Positions 10,947-23,580 of a DNA stretch of 64,000 bases are shown piece after piece (the first letter of the stretch is position 1; each line of letters opens with the position of its first letter). This DNA is from Lichenostomus cassidix (lineage: Eukaryota; Chordata; Aves; Passeriformes; Meliphagidae), in the NCBI GenBank assembly GCA_008360975.2, contig CM039182.1, forward strand, positions 52,340,491-52,404,490, read 5' to 3'. The notes under the pieces were generated by a model, which was not told the DNA's origin, did not search any database, and was given only the letters and a program-made list of their open reading frames with translations. A program made the position numbers and the translations under genes.

Positions 10947-11006
10947 CATATATACTATATATATATATATACACACATACACACACACACACACACACAA
11001 ACACAC
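10947..11006. repeat. TA/CA microsatellite
   Basis: A tract of alternating TA runs directly into a tract of alternating CA with a few interruptions (a CATA step near 10977 and an AAA near 11000). Such compound tracts are usually length-variable between individuals. Confidence 0.95.
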
Positions 11007-11220
11007 TTATGTAAGTATGTTACTCCTCTGGAGTCCCTTACTCAGAGCAAGTCCCAGTTCCCTGAGAAGTGACTGCTGTGAAGAGCTTCACCCTCACTGC
11101 CTGCGAGCTCTCAGCCCCAGGGAGAACATTGCACACTCATGCTCTCAGTCGGAATCACCCTTGCTGGGCAGGTCCCCTTTCTCTGTTCAACAGGGACAGA
11201 CCCTCTGCATCTCTCTCCAT
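11007..11220. other. Sequence between microsatellite and CR1, unassigned
   Basis: This GC-richer stretch precedes the recognisable CR1 coding region. It could be a scrambled upstream part of the same LINE or unique DNA. A 98-codon plus-strand frame starting at 11069 runs from here into the CR1 reverse transcriptase, but only its second half matches CR1. Confidence 0.4.
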
Positions 11221-12211
11221 TCTGGATTTCAGTCAAGCTTTTGATACTGACCCTCACAAAGTGTCCAGCATGCAGCTGGATAAAAACATCAAGCAGTGGG
11301 TGAGCAACTGGCTCATGGGTCAGGCACAAAGGGTTACAGGGAATGGGGTGACATCAGACTGGTGACCTGTCACTAGTGGGGTTCCACAGGGCTCCATCCT
11401 CAGCCCTGTGCTCTTCAACACCTTCATAAATTACTTGCACACACAACTAGAAGAGATAGTTCACAGATGATTCAAAATTGGGAGGAGCTGTTGGCTTCCT
11501 TGAGGGCAGGGAGTCCCTGAAGAGAGACCACGACAAATCAGAGGACTGGGCAATCACCAGCCATATGAAGTTCAACAGGGGAAAGTGCTGGATTCTGCAT
11601 ATGGATGAGGCAACCCTGTATGTATGGACAGGGGAGCAAGAGGCAGGAGAGCAGCAGCACAGAAAGGGACGTGGGGGTCCCGGTCAACAGAAAGTTAAAT
11701 GTGAGTCAGCAGTGCCCTGGCAGCCAGGAGGGCCAAACATGTCCTGGGGGCATCAGGCACAGCATTGCCAGCTGGGCAAGGGAGGGGATTGTCCTGCTCT
11801 GCTCTGCACTGGGGTTGCCTCACCTTGAGCCCTGGTGCAGTTTTGGGTGCCACAATATAAGAAAGATACAAAACTATTAGAGAGTGTCCAAAGGAGGAAA
11901 ACAAAGATGGTGAAGGGCCTTGAGGGGAAGCTGTATAAGGAGCGGCTGAAGTCACTTGGTCTGTTCAGCCTGGAGAAGAGGAGCATTTTAGGTTGGGTAT
12001 TAGACAAAGGCTCTTCCCAGAGGGTCATTGGGCACTGGAACAGGCTCCCCAGGGAAGTGGTCACAGCACCAAATGTGACAGAGTTCAAAGAGTGTTTGGA
12101 AAATGCTCTTAGACACGTGGTGTGATTCATGGGGATGGTGCTGTGCAGGGCCAGGAGTTGGACTTGGTGATCTTTCTAGGTCCCTTCAAACTCAGCATGT
12201 TCTTTGATTCT
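11221..12211 (+). mobile_element. CR1 LINE, 5'-truncated, with 3' end
   Basis: This is the clearest transposon of the window. The reverse transcriptase core reads LDFSQAFDTD at about 11223-11250 (family: LDFSKAFDTV), then AQRVTGNGVTSDW, then TSGVPQGSILSPVLFNTFIN at about 11372-11430. The catalytic box follows as FTDD at 11460-11471 in a shifted frame. The C-terminal part contains YKKDTKLLESVQRRKTKMVK and LGLFSLEKRS near 11855-11990, then HWNRLPREVV near 12032-12060. The 3' end shows the standard GGTCCCTTC..ACTCAG words and stops in a TTCTTTGATTCT tail. An in-frame TGA at 11363-11365, frameshifts near 11440-11460, 11640 and 11835, and a coding gap between 11990 and 12000 show it is dead. A complete CR1 is several kilobases, so most of the 5' part is missing, as is usual for LINEs. 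CR1 makes no regular target duplication, and none is seen. Confidence 0.93.
11223..12124 (+). pseudogene. Decayed CR1 ORF2 reverse transcriptase remnant
   Basis: The remnant spans the reverse transcriptase palm, including the SGVPQGS motif and an FTDD form of the FADD/YADD metal-binding box, and the C-terminal region of ORF2. The endonuclease domain is absent through truncation. Reading the family order requires at least three frames, and there is an internal stop at 11363. The last coding piece ends at a TGA at 12123-12125, just before the 3' untranslated tail. Confidence 0.88.
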
Positions 12212-15200
12212 CCATGGAGCAAAGGCTGGCAGGTCATTGCCCAGGACCTGCACCACAGGTGTGCCCATAGTGGACACTTGTCTTCCCACCAGGGAAGGTC
12301 TTTTGCAGGGAAGGAAAAGGGGGCTCGCAGGAAGGAGGCAGCTGAAGCCAGTTGAGCAGCAGTTCCAGCTGAGCTGCGGGGCTCACATGAATTAATCCAT
12401 CCCTTTTTAAACATACACAAGCTGATCTGATTTTGACTGCACCTTGCACCCAGTCAGCTTTACAGCTTGGTGTGGTTTAAGGGAAATTCTGACAGCACTT
12501 TCTCTGCAGATTCAGTTTATCCCAGTGCTGGCACTCAGACCACCTGATGTGCATGTTATGTTTGTTTATTTTGCTGATATCCTGAGAAAGTCGTTGGCAG
12601 TCTGTTTCCTGCTCTTTGGATACATATGCTGCTGCAATCACACTGCTCAATATACAGTGTTCAAGAAATGTTAAGTTCAGTAAACAAACCAAACACACAC
12701 TATTTGTGCACTGGAGAATATTTTATTCTTCCTTCTGGATTGCATTTTGACTCCCATGCAGGAGGTGCAAAAGGGCCATCAAGCCTTCCTGTGAGAAGCC
12801 TAGCCTAACCTGACTGCAGTGCTTATAGCAGCAATCTCTTCCACCCGTAGGTCTGACACTGAGCCCTGAAGCTGCGTGTCTGTCAGGGTTTGATGGCACT
12901 GAGCCCCAGATATGGAATCACTCCTACAGTTTGGCTTTGCAAGCTTGGCTTGGGGGTCTCTGCCAACTTCATTGCAGAGTGAGTTATCAAAATACTTAGC
13001 AGCTATGCTCATGGTGATGCACTTTTTGGTTTTTGTCCTCCTGCACGTGGACCTGAGGGAAGTAAACACATGAGAAAATTGTGCCTGATGTGTTCATTCC
13101 TGGGAACCCTCAGCTTGGCAGCTTATTCCCTACCTTAGGGTAGAGCATAGACAAAGAGATATTTTTATCTTAGGTATGGGGATAATTCTGCCACGATGCT
13201 TTGCAAACCTCTCCCCTGGGGCACGCAGAAAACCTTGGGCCTGAGCTTGCTGCCTACCCATGCAGCACCATGAATGCTCAGGAGATCAGAGGGGTGTGTC
13301 AATCTTCTATGTAGCCATAGCCCAAGCAGTGCTTTTGAAGCATTTGTGAGGAAGCATGGTTCATGATAAGAGGCTGGATTCAGGGAGCTTTAGTTGGTAA
13401 CATGATTATTTTAACTGGAAGAATTAGCTTTCTGTAGTAATTTTGGGGGTGATTAGGTTTGGGATGAACACCCAGACTGTTTTGCTGCAAAGAGAAGCCA
13501 TTTTTCTTGTTACTGCTGTTCTCATCTCAGTTTCATTATGTGACTAATCTGCTACAGTGCCTAGGCCCTGGACTAGGAACTTATTTTAACGTCTGTATGT
13601 CCAAATCAAAGTGTATGAACAATAGTGAGTAAACAAAAATGTATCATTATTTGTATATCCATAAATAAATAGGGCATTTAATATGAACCTGTATATTGAG
13701 CTGTCCATGCCATCTGCTGGGATTGTGGCTGCCACAGTTGGAGAGTGAAGTATGTGAGATATGGACGAGCTGTGAATATACGCCCTAAGATACACTTATC
13801 AAAGCCCCTGACAGCTATTTAACAGGAATTCCCGGACCTGTGGAGTGTGAATAGCTTGAAATTTGGGGAAGAAAGGGATAGACAGTGTGCCAAAGTTTGC
13901 CGATCAGAAAATGCTACTCCAGCAGTGGTGAAAGACTGTGGTGACTCCAGTAAAATTAATGGAGTTGCAGTAAAGCAAAACTTTTGTGACATCAGCATCA
14001 AGCACTTAGCTTTTCTAGGATGTATTCATCAAAGTTCTGACCTTTTCCCTGGGAAGTTTTATTTCTTTTTAACTCTGTCCATGGGGTTACCAGATGTGCT
14101 GTGTTATTTGGATTGTTTTAGCTGTGCAAGGCATTCCTAAGGTCTCAGCTGATTTGCTGAAACTGGGATCTGTCCTGATTTCAATAAAACATTGGGATTT
14201 CCCAAGGGCTTTCCCAGCTGTCATGTCCATTCTAGCAGCATGTCTATGTGGCTGAGCACATCCTCTCCTTCCACAGGAACATCAAACCCCAGCTGCCAGT
14301 CACCTGAAAGCCTGGCACAGACAATCATATTGCTGCCTTTACATGGAAATGTGTGTACTGTAACAGTGGGACGTCAGCAGCAGTAAGCCTGATGTGGGGG
14401 GAAATGTCTTCGTCCTTGCTTGCAGGCACTCACAGCAGAACTGTGAAAGGGGCAGACTGAGTACACTCACCGTGGAAAGGATAAAGAAAAGAGAAGAACC
14501 AGAAAACCCAGCAGAAGTAAAGTTAGTAGGATAGAGAATGAAGCAGGTCTGGGAAGTGAAGGGTAAAAGGAATTACAGATTACATTTTTGGGGTTTTATC
14601 TCTGCAGAGACAGGGTAAGGTTTGAAACAGATAAAGATCATTTATATAAATGATCTCAACTGGCAACATAGGTTTAAAAACTAAGTCCAGGATCTTCTGA
14701 CACTCTGAATGAGCTGATCTTTAGGCTTGATATGAGATGCAGGCCAGGAATGCTTGGCATGATTTTGCATTTCCTAATAAAAGCTCACAGTGCCTCACAT
14801 GGCATCCTACTCTTGTTAAAACAGCAGTAGAATTTTTAATGAGCGAGTGTTCAAGAAATTGCTTTAATATCCTCCTCAAAAACCTGCCTCTCATATCACA
14901 GCACTCTTTAACACCATACACAGGGCTGTAACTTTACAGCCTCCCTGGAGCAATTCACAGTGCTTAGCTGTCCCAGACCTGCTGCAACTTGGTCACAGAC
15001 CCTGTACCCCATCTCCTCTCCCTTGGGGTCTATCAGAGAGTAAGTGCATCTTATCCCTCTAAGTGGAATTAGCTATTTCAATTTGCATTCTGGCTGAGAA
15101 GGAGAATGCTTCAAGCTCAGAATATTGAACAGGCTTGAAACCCTTTATGTGTGAGATGCCCCACATGCAGGCAGTGCTCTGGCCTGGTGCAGACAGACTG

Positions 15201-15344
15201 GCTTCCCTAGGCTCCCCATGAGCTCCTCCAGGTGACAACTCCCACCCCTCTGTTCCATCTCCATGCAGGTTACTACATATAAAATGGAAATTAGGCCTGG
15301 TAGAGAACCTCTGTAAGCACCTTTTCCAGCCTCTAGAGCCTTCT
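12212..15344. other. Non-coding DNA, no gene seen
   Basis: No exon or known repeat is recognised. The only structured element is the 22-bp palindrome at 14635-14656. Base composition is mixed, with GC-richer patches at 12230-12370 and 14940-15340. Confidence 0.5.
14635..14656. repeat. 22-bp perfect palindrome
   Basis: AGATCATTTAT is followed directly by its exact reverse complement, giving a spacer-free palindrome. A perfect palindrome of this length is expected by chance far less than once in a 64-kb window, though its AT-rich core raises the odds. It could be a dimeric protein-binding site or the relic of an inverted duplication. No neighbouring gene supports either. Confidence 0.9.
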
Positions 15345-15560
15345 TTCTTTCAGGTGTGTGTTGTTAGGGTAAAGAAGAATGTATCTTGTGCCACTGTGGC
15401 AGATGGGTGCTCAGGAGGCTGAAGCAGCTTCACATGAAAGCTGCTGGCAGAGGAATTGCTCTCCTCTTGCTGCCAGCTTGACTCTCTCTGAAATGTTGTG
15501 AAATAAACCTATTTTTCTGAATCCACTGGTGCAGGCCGAGGCTTATCCCATGTCTCCTGT
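15345..15560 (+). mobile_element. Possible LTR relic
   Basis: The stretch ends with a GTGAAATAAACC polyadenylation-signal context, followed about 65 bases later by CTCCTGTCG. Before it lies a GC-richer, pyrimidine-bounded block. This resembles the R-U5 part of a gamma-type retroviral LTR. I find no convincing TG..CA ends or target duplication and cannot name a family, so the call is weak. It could be ordinary sequence with a chance AATAAA. Confidence 0.25.
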
Positions 15561-18500
15561 CGTAGGTTGTATATGTTCTGGATGTCTGGATGTCTAATAT
15601 GTGCTGGATGGCTTCTATATATAGTCTTGTCCCCCTGAATCTGGAGCTACCTCACATAATGAGCATTCCAGTGCAACTTGGACATTGCCTTTAGTCCTTA
15701 TGTTATGTATCTATTCGACAGCAAGGTAAAAATCCATCTGCACTGTAATCCCAAGTCTTTTGCCTTTTTTGTGACAAGCAGGCTTTCACTCTGTGCCCTA
15801 TGTGCCTTGCACTGCTCCTTCTCTGGGCTCTTCATGAGAAGTTATCATATGTCTCCTCGTTCCTTCAATCAGCGCTAAGTAACAAGCTAGTCCTCAGGAA
15901 AATGTCTCATGTTGGCATGTGATGGTCCATGCTGTCTGACAAGGAGCATTCTTCTATCTTCTGTGTCTTTGACATCAATCTCTGTCTGTCTCTACTGCTG
16001 ATGGTACTTTTTCAGCCATTCAAGGGAAGATGCATTTAACTCGGATTTCCCTTCGGCACTGACTCACATGAATGCTGCTGCAGGGCACAGTGGGTGGTTG
16101 ACTGAGCAAAGGGTGTTAGGTTATGACCCTCCACAGAACACAACAGCAGGTCCCTGAGCTTGTCTCTAACCCTTATGTCCCTCAGAAGACTATACTGACA
16201 GGAATAAGAGCACTGATATGCCGTGACCACATAGTCCCTGTTACTGTCAGTGAAAAGCCATCCTAGGTTGAGGTTTGGGTTTTTTGAGTCTGTAGAATCT
16301 GAAAACTGGAAACTATGGCTTCATACTCCAAATTCTGTTTTCATAAGCAGCATAGTTCAAACTTTTTTTGGATCAACTCGTGGGAGTCCAGCCCCAGGTG
16401 TGAAGCACATACCAGTCTCATGAGATAATTCCCAATATGCTGGGATGACTGCCAGTCACCCTGAAGCAGTGTTGCTTTTTTCATTTAGCCGGAAGCATGG
16501 TGTTACCTTTTGTACAAGGTGCTTCGTGATCACTCTGATTACCTGATCAGCCCTGGGATTCGCCTCCCTTGTATCCCCTGGGGTCTTTTAGGAAAGATGT
16601 TTCTGCCCCTTCATGCCATGGCCCACAGCTGCTTTGACCGCAAGGGAAAAGTGCTGCCCTCAGAAAGGTTTGGGGGAATCAGTGACAAGATGGGTGTTTC
16701 TAGGACATATTGGTATCTTACATGCTAAAGCTGGATTCCTAGCCACGTGTGTTGTGAACACATGTATGGCTCCTAAAGTCTTGGCCTGAAAGCTCATGCA
16801 GTAGGTTTCCATGCATGATGACTTCAGGCCAATGTCTGCTCATTATTTCTCTTATGTTTCCAATTGGAAAACTTAAGTTCTGCACCAACTCTGGTGATAC
16901 TGGTGCTTCATGGCTCTCAGTTTTCTGTCTACTGTGCATCTTTCTTCTTTAATGATAGCTGCCTCTTTCTATAGCCCAGAATTTCTTTCATAGCCCCTGC
17001 CCTGGTGATTTCCTTAATGTTTTCTGTTTTCTCAGAATGTTGTGATATCATAATCCTGGATTGCTCCTTCTGTCAATAGCTGCAGCTTTGGTGGCTGGGA
17101 GTTGCTCTAATGAATGGTTCAGTTTACCCATGAGTCTGGGCTGACGCCAGAGGTATTTGTGACCAGCCAGAGGTACTTGTGTAATTGCCAAAATGCACAG
17201 CAGAGGTTGTCAGGAGAGGTGTTCCATCATGGTATGTCTGGGTTCACTTTTTGGCATCACTAGTGGGAATGGTTTGCCCCTAAAGCCCTATGGAGTCCAT
17301 TTATAATGAGACCAGTTCTCCAGCTGTGTAATGGTGCACGTCTGGTATACCTGAACTCTTCCTTGTCACTGTTAGGCTGGAAGTTACAGTGGGAATAAAG
17401 ATGTAACTCTGCCAGGTCTTTTCTTAGAGGCTCCATCATGGGTAATGGAGCTCCACATTTCAGCAGACTTGGGTTGCCAACTGGGATCTGTTTTTAACCT
17501 TAGTTTATTCAATGTGTCTGTCCTTGACACACATCTGTATATTCAGCAGGAAAACTGTACAAGGAATTGTATTCACTTTCCTTTAGTGCTGAGAATGCCA
17601 GACATGAAACTACAGTCCTATCTGAGTCTTGTCCTGTTCTTCCTACATCTCTTTCTATAAACTTCAAGTTGTAACATCCTCTGTTCGGTGTGTTTCTCAC
17701 AAAAGCCAGAATTCGCCTATTGGTCTTCAAGTGTTTTCCCTTTAAATGTTTTCTCTCTATGTGGTTAAGGTATGGTTATGTGTCTTGAGTCAGCTATTGC
17801 TCTTTATCCATGTTCATGGGCTTGCATTGCAGCTGATTCCATTTTCCAGGTGGAAGAAAACTGTTTTAAGAGCACACTTGTAAATGTGGAAAGTTAAATG
17901 CTTTGCTACACCCTTCTGCACGTGTGTATTGATTACCTGTAACATCTGCTAAGGTCTCATTGCAATCAGGAGAAAAGCTCCTGACAACGTATCTATTTAG
18001 AAAATGAGAGAATGACTGTATAAAAATTGCATAAGAAACACACAAAATTCAGCATAAGGGAATGCAAGGTGTGTAGTGGCTTCTCCAGCCCTGTGGAGGT
18101 CTGTGCTGTGCATGTGGTATGGCTAGCAAAATTAAAGCTGGTATGAAGCCATGAGTTGCTGTATACAAGCTACAGTGACATTGCATTTTTTTTGTTGTGC
18201 AGATCTCTATACTTGCTATATAACTCTGTACAGATATATGTATTTTTTCCTTCCCCCCGCCCCCCTCTTTTTCATCTTTTTCATATTGTAGCATTTTGCC
18301 CTTACAACCTTGGGTGGGTTGGTTATTTCTCACTTCTTTCAGCTCTCCTTGCTAGCTGGAAGTGTTTATCTGGATTAGACCCTTGCTCCTCAATAGCCTC
18401 CATGGAATATTTAAATCTCATCTTTTACACAAAACCACAGCCTTCTTGAGGGAATCCAGATTCACGGATGGATCCTATTATTCTCAGTCTGCAGTACCAG

Positions 18501-21146
18501 TATCTATTCAGTCCTTGTGTTCTTGAGGAATAGGAAGAGGGCTGGCAGGAGGAGGATGAGAGAAGACCGTTGTCTTTGCATGGTTTCATTCCTCTGGGAT
18601 GAGAGTCTGCTAATGCCTTTCCCAGCTGCCACTGGCTCTCAGGATTACTCAGCAGCAATGTGCCTCTCGTGTCTTGTCTTTTTTCAAAAAGGAGATGTTT
18701 GGCTTCTCCTGTCTTACCTTCCATGATTCACCCTGCTTACAGATTCAGGTTACTCTTCTTCAGGACTAGATATCTAGGGTTATCTTACTAGAAATTAATC
18801 TTTCTGGTCATCTGTTCCTCCATGTTAGCTGCTTGCCTCCTTTTTATGTACTGTATCTTTTACCTTGTAAACACATGTTTTTATTTACTTTTGGATTCAC
18901 TGAAATAACCACTGCCACAATATTTACTGCATTTATGCTGGGAAGCTAGAGTCAATTAAAAACATTCAGAAGAAAAGCAATTGGAATTTGCAGAAGCGTG
19001 TGGCTTTGATAGCGCTTTTCTTTGAAAAACCCTATCTAAATTACCTAAAATAAAATAGGCTTTTATTAAAACAATTGATCCTTAAAGTGCTAGGCATGAA
19101 CAGACACAGCCTGGTCTCCAAGTGCTTCTTCTGACCCCTTCCCAGCCACACTCCACATGCATTCCCCCAGCTTACAGGAGGGCTGTGACTGTCTTGCTGG
19201 ATCACCAGCTGCCTACAGCCCTGGTGGGATGGAACAAAACTGCTCTCTACATAGTCAGTGGGAAGTAGAGGGAGAGTTGCTGCTTTTCCCTGCTGCTTTT
19301 CTTGGGAGTGCAGAGGGAAGAGCCCTGGCTGACTGGAGCGAGGCAGTGCAATATAAGCAAAATAGAACACTTGAGTGGCAATGGGGCCTTGAGGACCTCT
19401 CTGTCCCACTTTCTCCCTTAGGCGTGGAGATATAAAGAAGCAGAAAGTTTAGCATTTTAATACAGTGACATATTCAGTTTTGATACATGCTCCTGATACT
19501 GAGAGACATGCAAACCCACAAATCTTTTCTGTTTTAGCTGTATGTCACAATAACTCCTATGTAAGCTTTCTGTAGAACTGATCAGTGAAACCCTAAGTCC
19601 CCTGAAATCAACTGGAAAGCTCTTGTTTTCCTGGCCAGTGCAGGGCAAGACCACTAGCAAAGATTTTTCTCCTTGTGTATGTTGAAACACTGAATATAGA
19701 TTAATTTTTACTCTGTGTTCCGGCCCTTCCAATGTATTATTGTTAAATATGTAGTACCTGGTTATCATGACTGCATGGTAACTGCAAGTAGAATAACATT
19801 AACTGCTCTGAGCAAGAAGTAATTTAATAGCTAATTACACGAGAGGGAAATGAACCTCAGTTAGCTAGAAATTCCTGCTAAAAAGAAGGTATTTTGGATG
19901 GATTTAGGTGTAAGGTTTTGCTTATTTGGCACAACAATGCTGCACTTGTTACAGGCATTATAAGAGCATAGCTGGCTAGGGGATAATGACCCTTCAAATT
20001 CATTATTTCCACTTTAATTACACTTTAGATTAATATTTGCTCCATGGAATTTGGGGTCTTGGATCTGTTTTCTGGGGAATATTAAGAAAACAGACCTTAT
20101 TAGTAGAAAGGCCATCCTTTATGCCGACACTTCAATAAAGACCCTCCTAGAAAATTGCTTTATTGTTCTTGCCTTTTGTCTCTGATCTTGCATCTGGAAT
20201 ACAAACACCCTTCATAGTTTATATGATAATAATGACTGGTCCATGTGGAATCAAGTTTAGTGAATAGATATGAGTACAGATTTGGGACATGACCTTCACT
20301 TGTGTGAATCAAAGATTTTTCTGGAAAGAGAAAACTGCTGTTAATGCTGAAGTTCTTCAGTGATCAAATAGTGTAACACATGGTCACTTTCTCAAACTCT
20401 CAAAATGAATACAAATTTCACATTTCTGTTTCCACTTTTGGTCACCTTGAAGTTTGCATTAATTTTCACACCAAGCCTGGGAACAGAAAAGTCTTGCAAT
20501 AATCACAACATTTGCGCAGATAGATCAGATACAGTATCTATACGTTAATACAGTCTCCTAATTTCTGCAAACAGATGATAAATTTTTAGATAGACTTTTG
20601 GAGGTCTTTGAGTTACACACCCAAGTTGGAAAAAGGCCCGAATACAAGAAAACAACCTTGAATGGGAATATTTTCAAGGCTTACAAAGTTAACATCTGGC
20701 TATAAACTCTGGGCAGTACTCCGGCCCCTTGCTGTGAGGCTGAGGGCAGACTCCAGGCTTGCTTTGGGGTTTATGTTTGTGAGAGGGCTGGATTATTCAA
20801 GGCCACATGCCTTTCACCAAGGTTCCCAGAAGTGGGTCCTCAGGGAAGGGTGGTGGACATGACGGCAGACCAAGTGCCGCCCCTGCCTCTCCCCTCTGAG
20901 CTCCTTGTCACTGTCTTCACCCCCATCACTGTCAGAAGCATCAAGTCAGCTTTCGTTGCAGGCAGCCTGCTGGGGCTGGGGAGCTCTTTGCACTTACTCA
21001 AGTATTGGGTCAGTTCTGTTTGTTTCACTTTTTTAATGGGATCCTGCCTGCAGTGCCATCCAGGTCTCTGTTTTTTCACACCATTGACTCTGACCCATGC
21101 AGTCTGACAAAAAACCTTTGATTGACACATTGTCAGAGCAACCTTT
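15561..21146. other. Non-coding DNA, no gene seen
   Basis: I recognise no gene. The part from 16260 to 17440 is less AT-rich than its surroundings and has the look of an old inserted sequence, but no LTR, LINE or coding motif can be read in it. It includes a 16-base near-repeat at 17146-17161 and 17166-17181 (period 20, one difference). A pyrimidine-rich patch lies at 18250-18280. Confidence 0.45.
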
Positions 21147-21248
21147 GGACCAAATCTGCTCTTGTGCTGATTTTCATACTGGTGTGAAACTTGACTTCCT
21201 TGGAGCTACTCTGGAGTTGCAGCTGTGTAATTGAAAATGGAATCTGGC
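21147..21248. repeat. Ancient short palindromic repeat, copy 1
   Basis: The word order fits a palindromic repeat I remember from bird, turtle and crocodile DNA: a CCAAATCTGCTC start, an ACTGGTGTGAAA block, a GACTTCCTTGGAG centre where the family has a 'GACTTCAATGGAG' core, then TACTCTGGAGTTGCAGC, GTGTAATTGAAA, and an AATCTGGC end. The two ends are roughly inverted copies. By eye, the 3' half matches the copy at 38397-38497 at about two-thirds of bases, mostly differing by transitions. It is non-coding and probably a very old non-autonomous DNA element. Confidence 0.5.
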
Positions 21249-23488
21249 ATCAGAATGTCCTTTATTCCCCTGGCTGAGGAGAACTAAGTTATCAGGGTGA
21301 ACATTTGAATGTGAATGAAGCTGGAGAAGTGCAATTCTGTAGCCAAAGGCTTTAGTGAAACGCCTTCACCAGTGTCTAGCACAGGCTAGTGATCGTCTTT
21401 TATTCATAAATTCAATACTAAGGAGGAGTACATCCTGTCACTTAGTGTATAAAATCACAACGTACTATAATGGACATTAAAGGGCAAACCCTGTAGAAAT
21501 GATTTATATCTCATAAACTATTACATTAAACCCTGTCTTTCTCTTGATATTTTTGTCTTATTTCGCCTTTCTGCCTGTGTTTTAAATGCAACTTTATTTC
21601 TTGTTTTATGCTTGTGCAAAGCTGTGGAACAGTGAAGAAATGCAGGAAAAGGAGAATTTGGGCAAAAGAGCCACTCTGCAGTCACCATGATCCTGTCGAT
21701 GTAGCACATGATTTTCTATTTACAACTAGCTTTTAAAGAATGAAGGAAGGGGGACAAAAGACAAAACAGTAAGTTGGGATCTCTCTGTCTTCAGCTTGCT
21801 TCTTCCTTCCTTTCTTAGCAGATATAGAAGTAAAATCCCAGTCTCACAAACTCTTGCAATAGCGGTCAGAGGCCCAGTCTGTTGTGGCTAGACCTGTGAA
21901 ATCCCAGAACTTGTGGCAGGCAAAGAATGTGCTGCGATAAGTCAGCAGGGCCAGCTGGGTTTAAAGGGTTTGCAAAGGTAGCAGTTGATAATTTACCTAC
22001 CTCAGCATCGCCTACAAAGGTCCAATGGTGCAATGCAAATATATATCTAACTGAGTTGAATTTACCTCAGTTGTAAGGAGAGCTTCTTTATTATTCACTG
22101 GTGATTTGTGATGACAACCTGAAATTTTTACCTGCACCTTTGATAGAAATTAAGTTGTTTAGGCTTTTGCATTCGGGAGCACAGGACAGTCAATCAACCA
22201 GGGATAATCCACTCCTGACAAGTGTTGTCACATGATTAAATATAAATATGGCCCTGAGTTGTGCTTGCACATTGTTCAGTTGGAAGATGCATGGAAAAAA
22301 TGGACACAGCTTCTCACTGAAGTAAATGGGCACAATTCCACTGATTTAGTGTGAAGTTACCCTAGTTCAAACTACGTAAGGGTTTAGCCTGTGGTGAAAT
22401 GCTCTTCCTTTTCCCCCCCAAATACTCCACTAGATTTCCTGGTTTTACAACAGCTATTTAATATCTGGTAACATAAAAGAAACACACCAAAGTAGAGGAC
22501 TGCATCAGTGGATTAATGTGTAATGACCCCTGGCTTGTACCACTCACTGGTAATGAAGATGGAAGGTCAGGCAAAATGTTTATGCTTTCTCATGTGGTCA
22601 TACTGAGACATGTCTGCTGTCAGTGTTTTAGGTATGCTCTAAAACCTGATTATTCCTGCTTGCTCTGCATTTATCATCTATGAATAGACAAATGCAGCTT
22701 ATTTGCTGCTAAACCTCTTATTGGGTAAGAACTGTAGACACAATGAATTGATGTTTAAAACTGTTGCTTCATTGTAAAGAAAGATAGCTACAATTAGGAT
22801 CAGGAGCTGCATTTGAAGAGTGGGAGCTCTGATGACTCTGTTATTAAATGAAAATAATTTAAACTCCACTGTTCAGCTTGAAAGGACTGAACAGATCAAA
22901 CTGAATTTTGATCTAAATAATTGGGAATCCCACCTGAGAGGATTAAACAAATTCCTCTCCCATCTTTTCTAGACAGGATCAAGACTACCTTCCACTATCC
23001 TGGTTCTTGAGACAAGAATATTCATAGCTTTTAGAGATCTTCTGGCTGTGTATGTGTGTATGAGCATGCATGTTTTGACATTACAAACAGAAAGGGGAAA
23101 GAGAACAATATAGCTTGATGTGAAATTCAGGGTTGAGAAGAGGAAGGGAGAGCAGTGGTTCAGGAAGTTTTTTTTCTCCTGCAGCAGTCAGTATATCGCA
23201 GCTGAAATCAAAACCCTATAGCAAGTTCCCTGAAGGAAGTGGCATAATAAATAGGTCTTTAAGGTCCTTTCTGAATGACATGGAATGAATGCCTCTCTCT
23301 TTCCCGCTCTCTTCTCCCAAGGTAGAATTAGAAAATGATTCTCCATGTAGAGATATGTGATCCGTGCTAATGGCAGCAAATGAGAATGCCAGCTGCTGTT
23401 TCACCCTCTCTTGCACCCCTGCCTTGCTTCCACCTCCCCACAGTCACTCTGGCAGTAGTTTCATGCTTTATTTCAGACTTACTGTTTG
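21249..23488. other. Non-coding DNA, no gene seen
   Basis: This is AT-rich sequence with no gene. A stretch at about 22300-22375 (CACTGAAGTAAATGGGCAC, then CACTGATTTAGTGTGAAGTTAC) resembles the central part of the palindromic repeat at 21147, at low confidence. Confidence 0.5.
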
Positions 23489-23580
23489 AATAATGATAAT
23501 AATGTCTTGCACTCCTGTAGTGTCTTTCATCTGAGGACTACAAAGCTGTTTTACAAACGTTAGCTCTATAGGGGCTCATT
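23489..23580 (+). repeat. Ancient amniote repeat (MIR/L3-tail type)
   Basis: The run AATAATGATAATAATG, then CTTGCACTCCTGTAGTG, then CTTTCATCTGAGGA, then ACAAAGC.GTTTTACAAACG follows a well-known conserved word order found in old SINE or LINE tails of reptile and bird genomes. The part after 23580 no longer matches. I cannot say which family it is. Confidence 0.5.

Noticed and set aside
16260..17440. Internal retroviral sequence in a GC-richer block
   Set aside because: No gag, pol or env motif and no bounding LTRs could be read, so composition alone does not support it.
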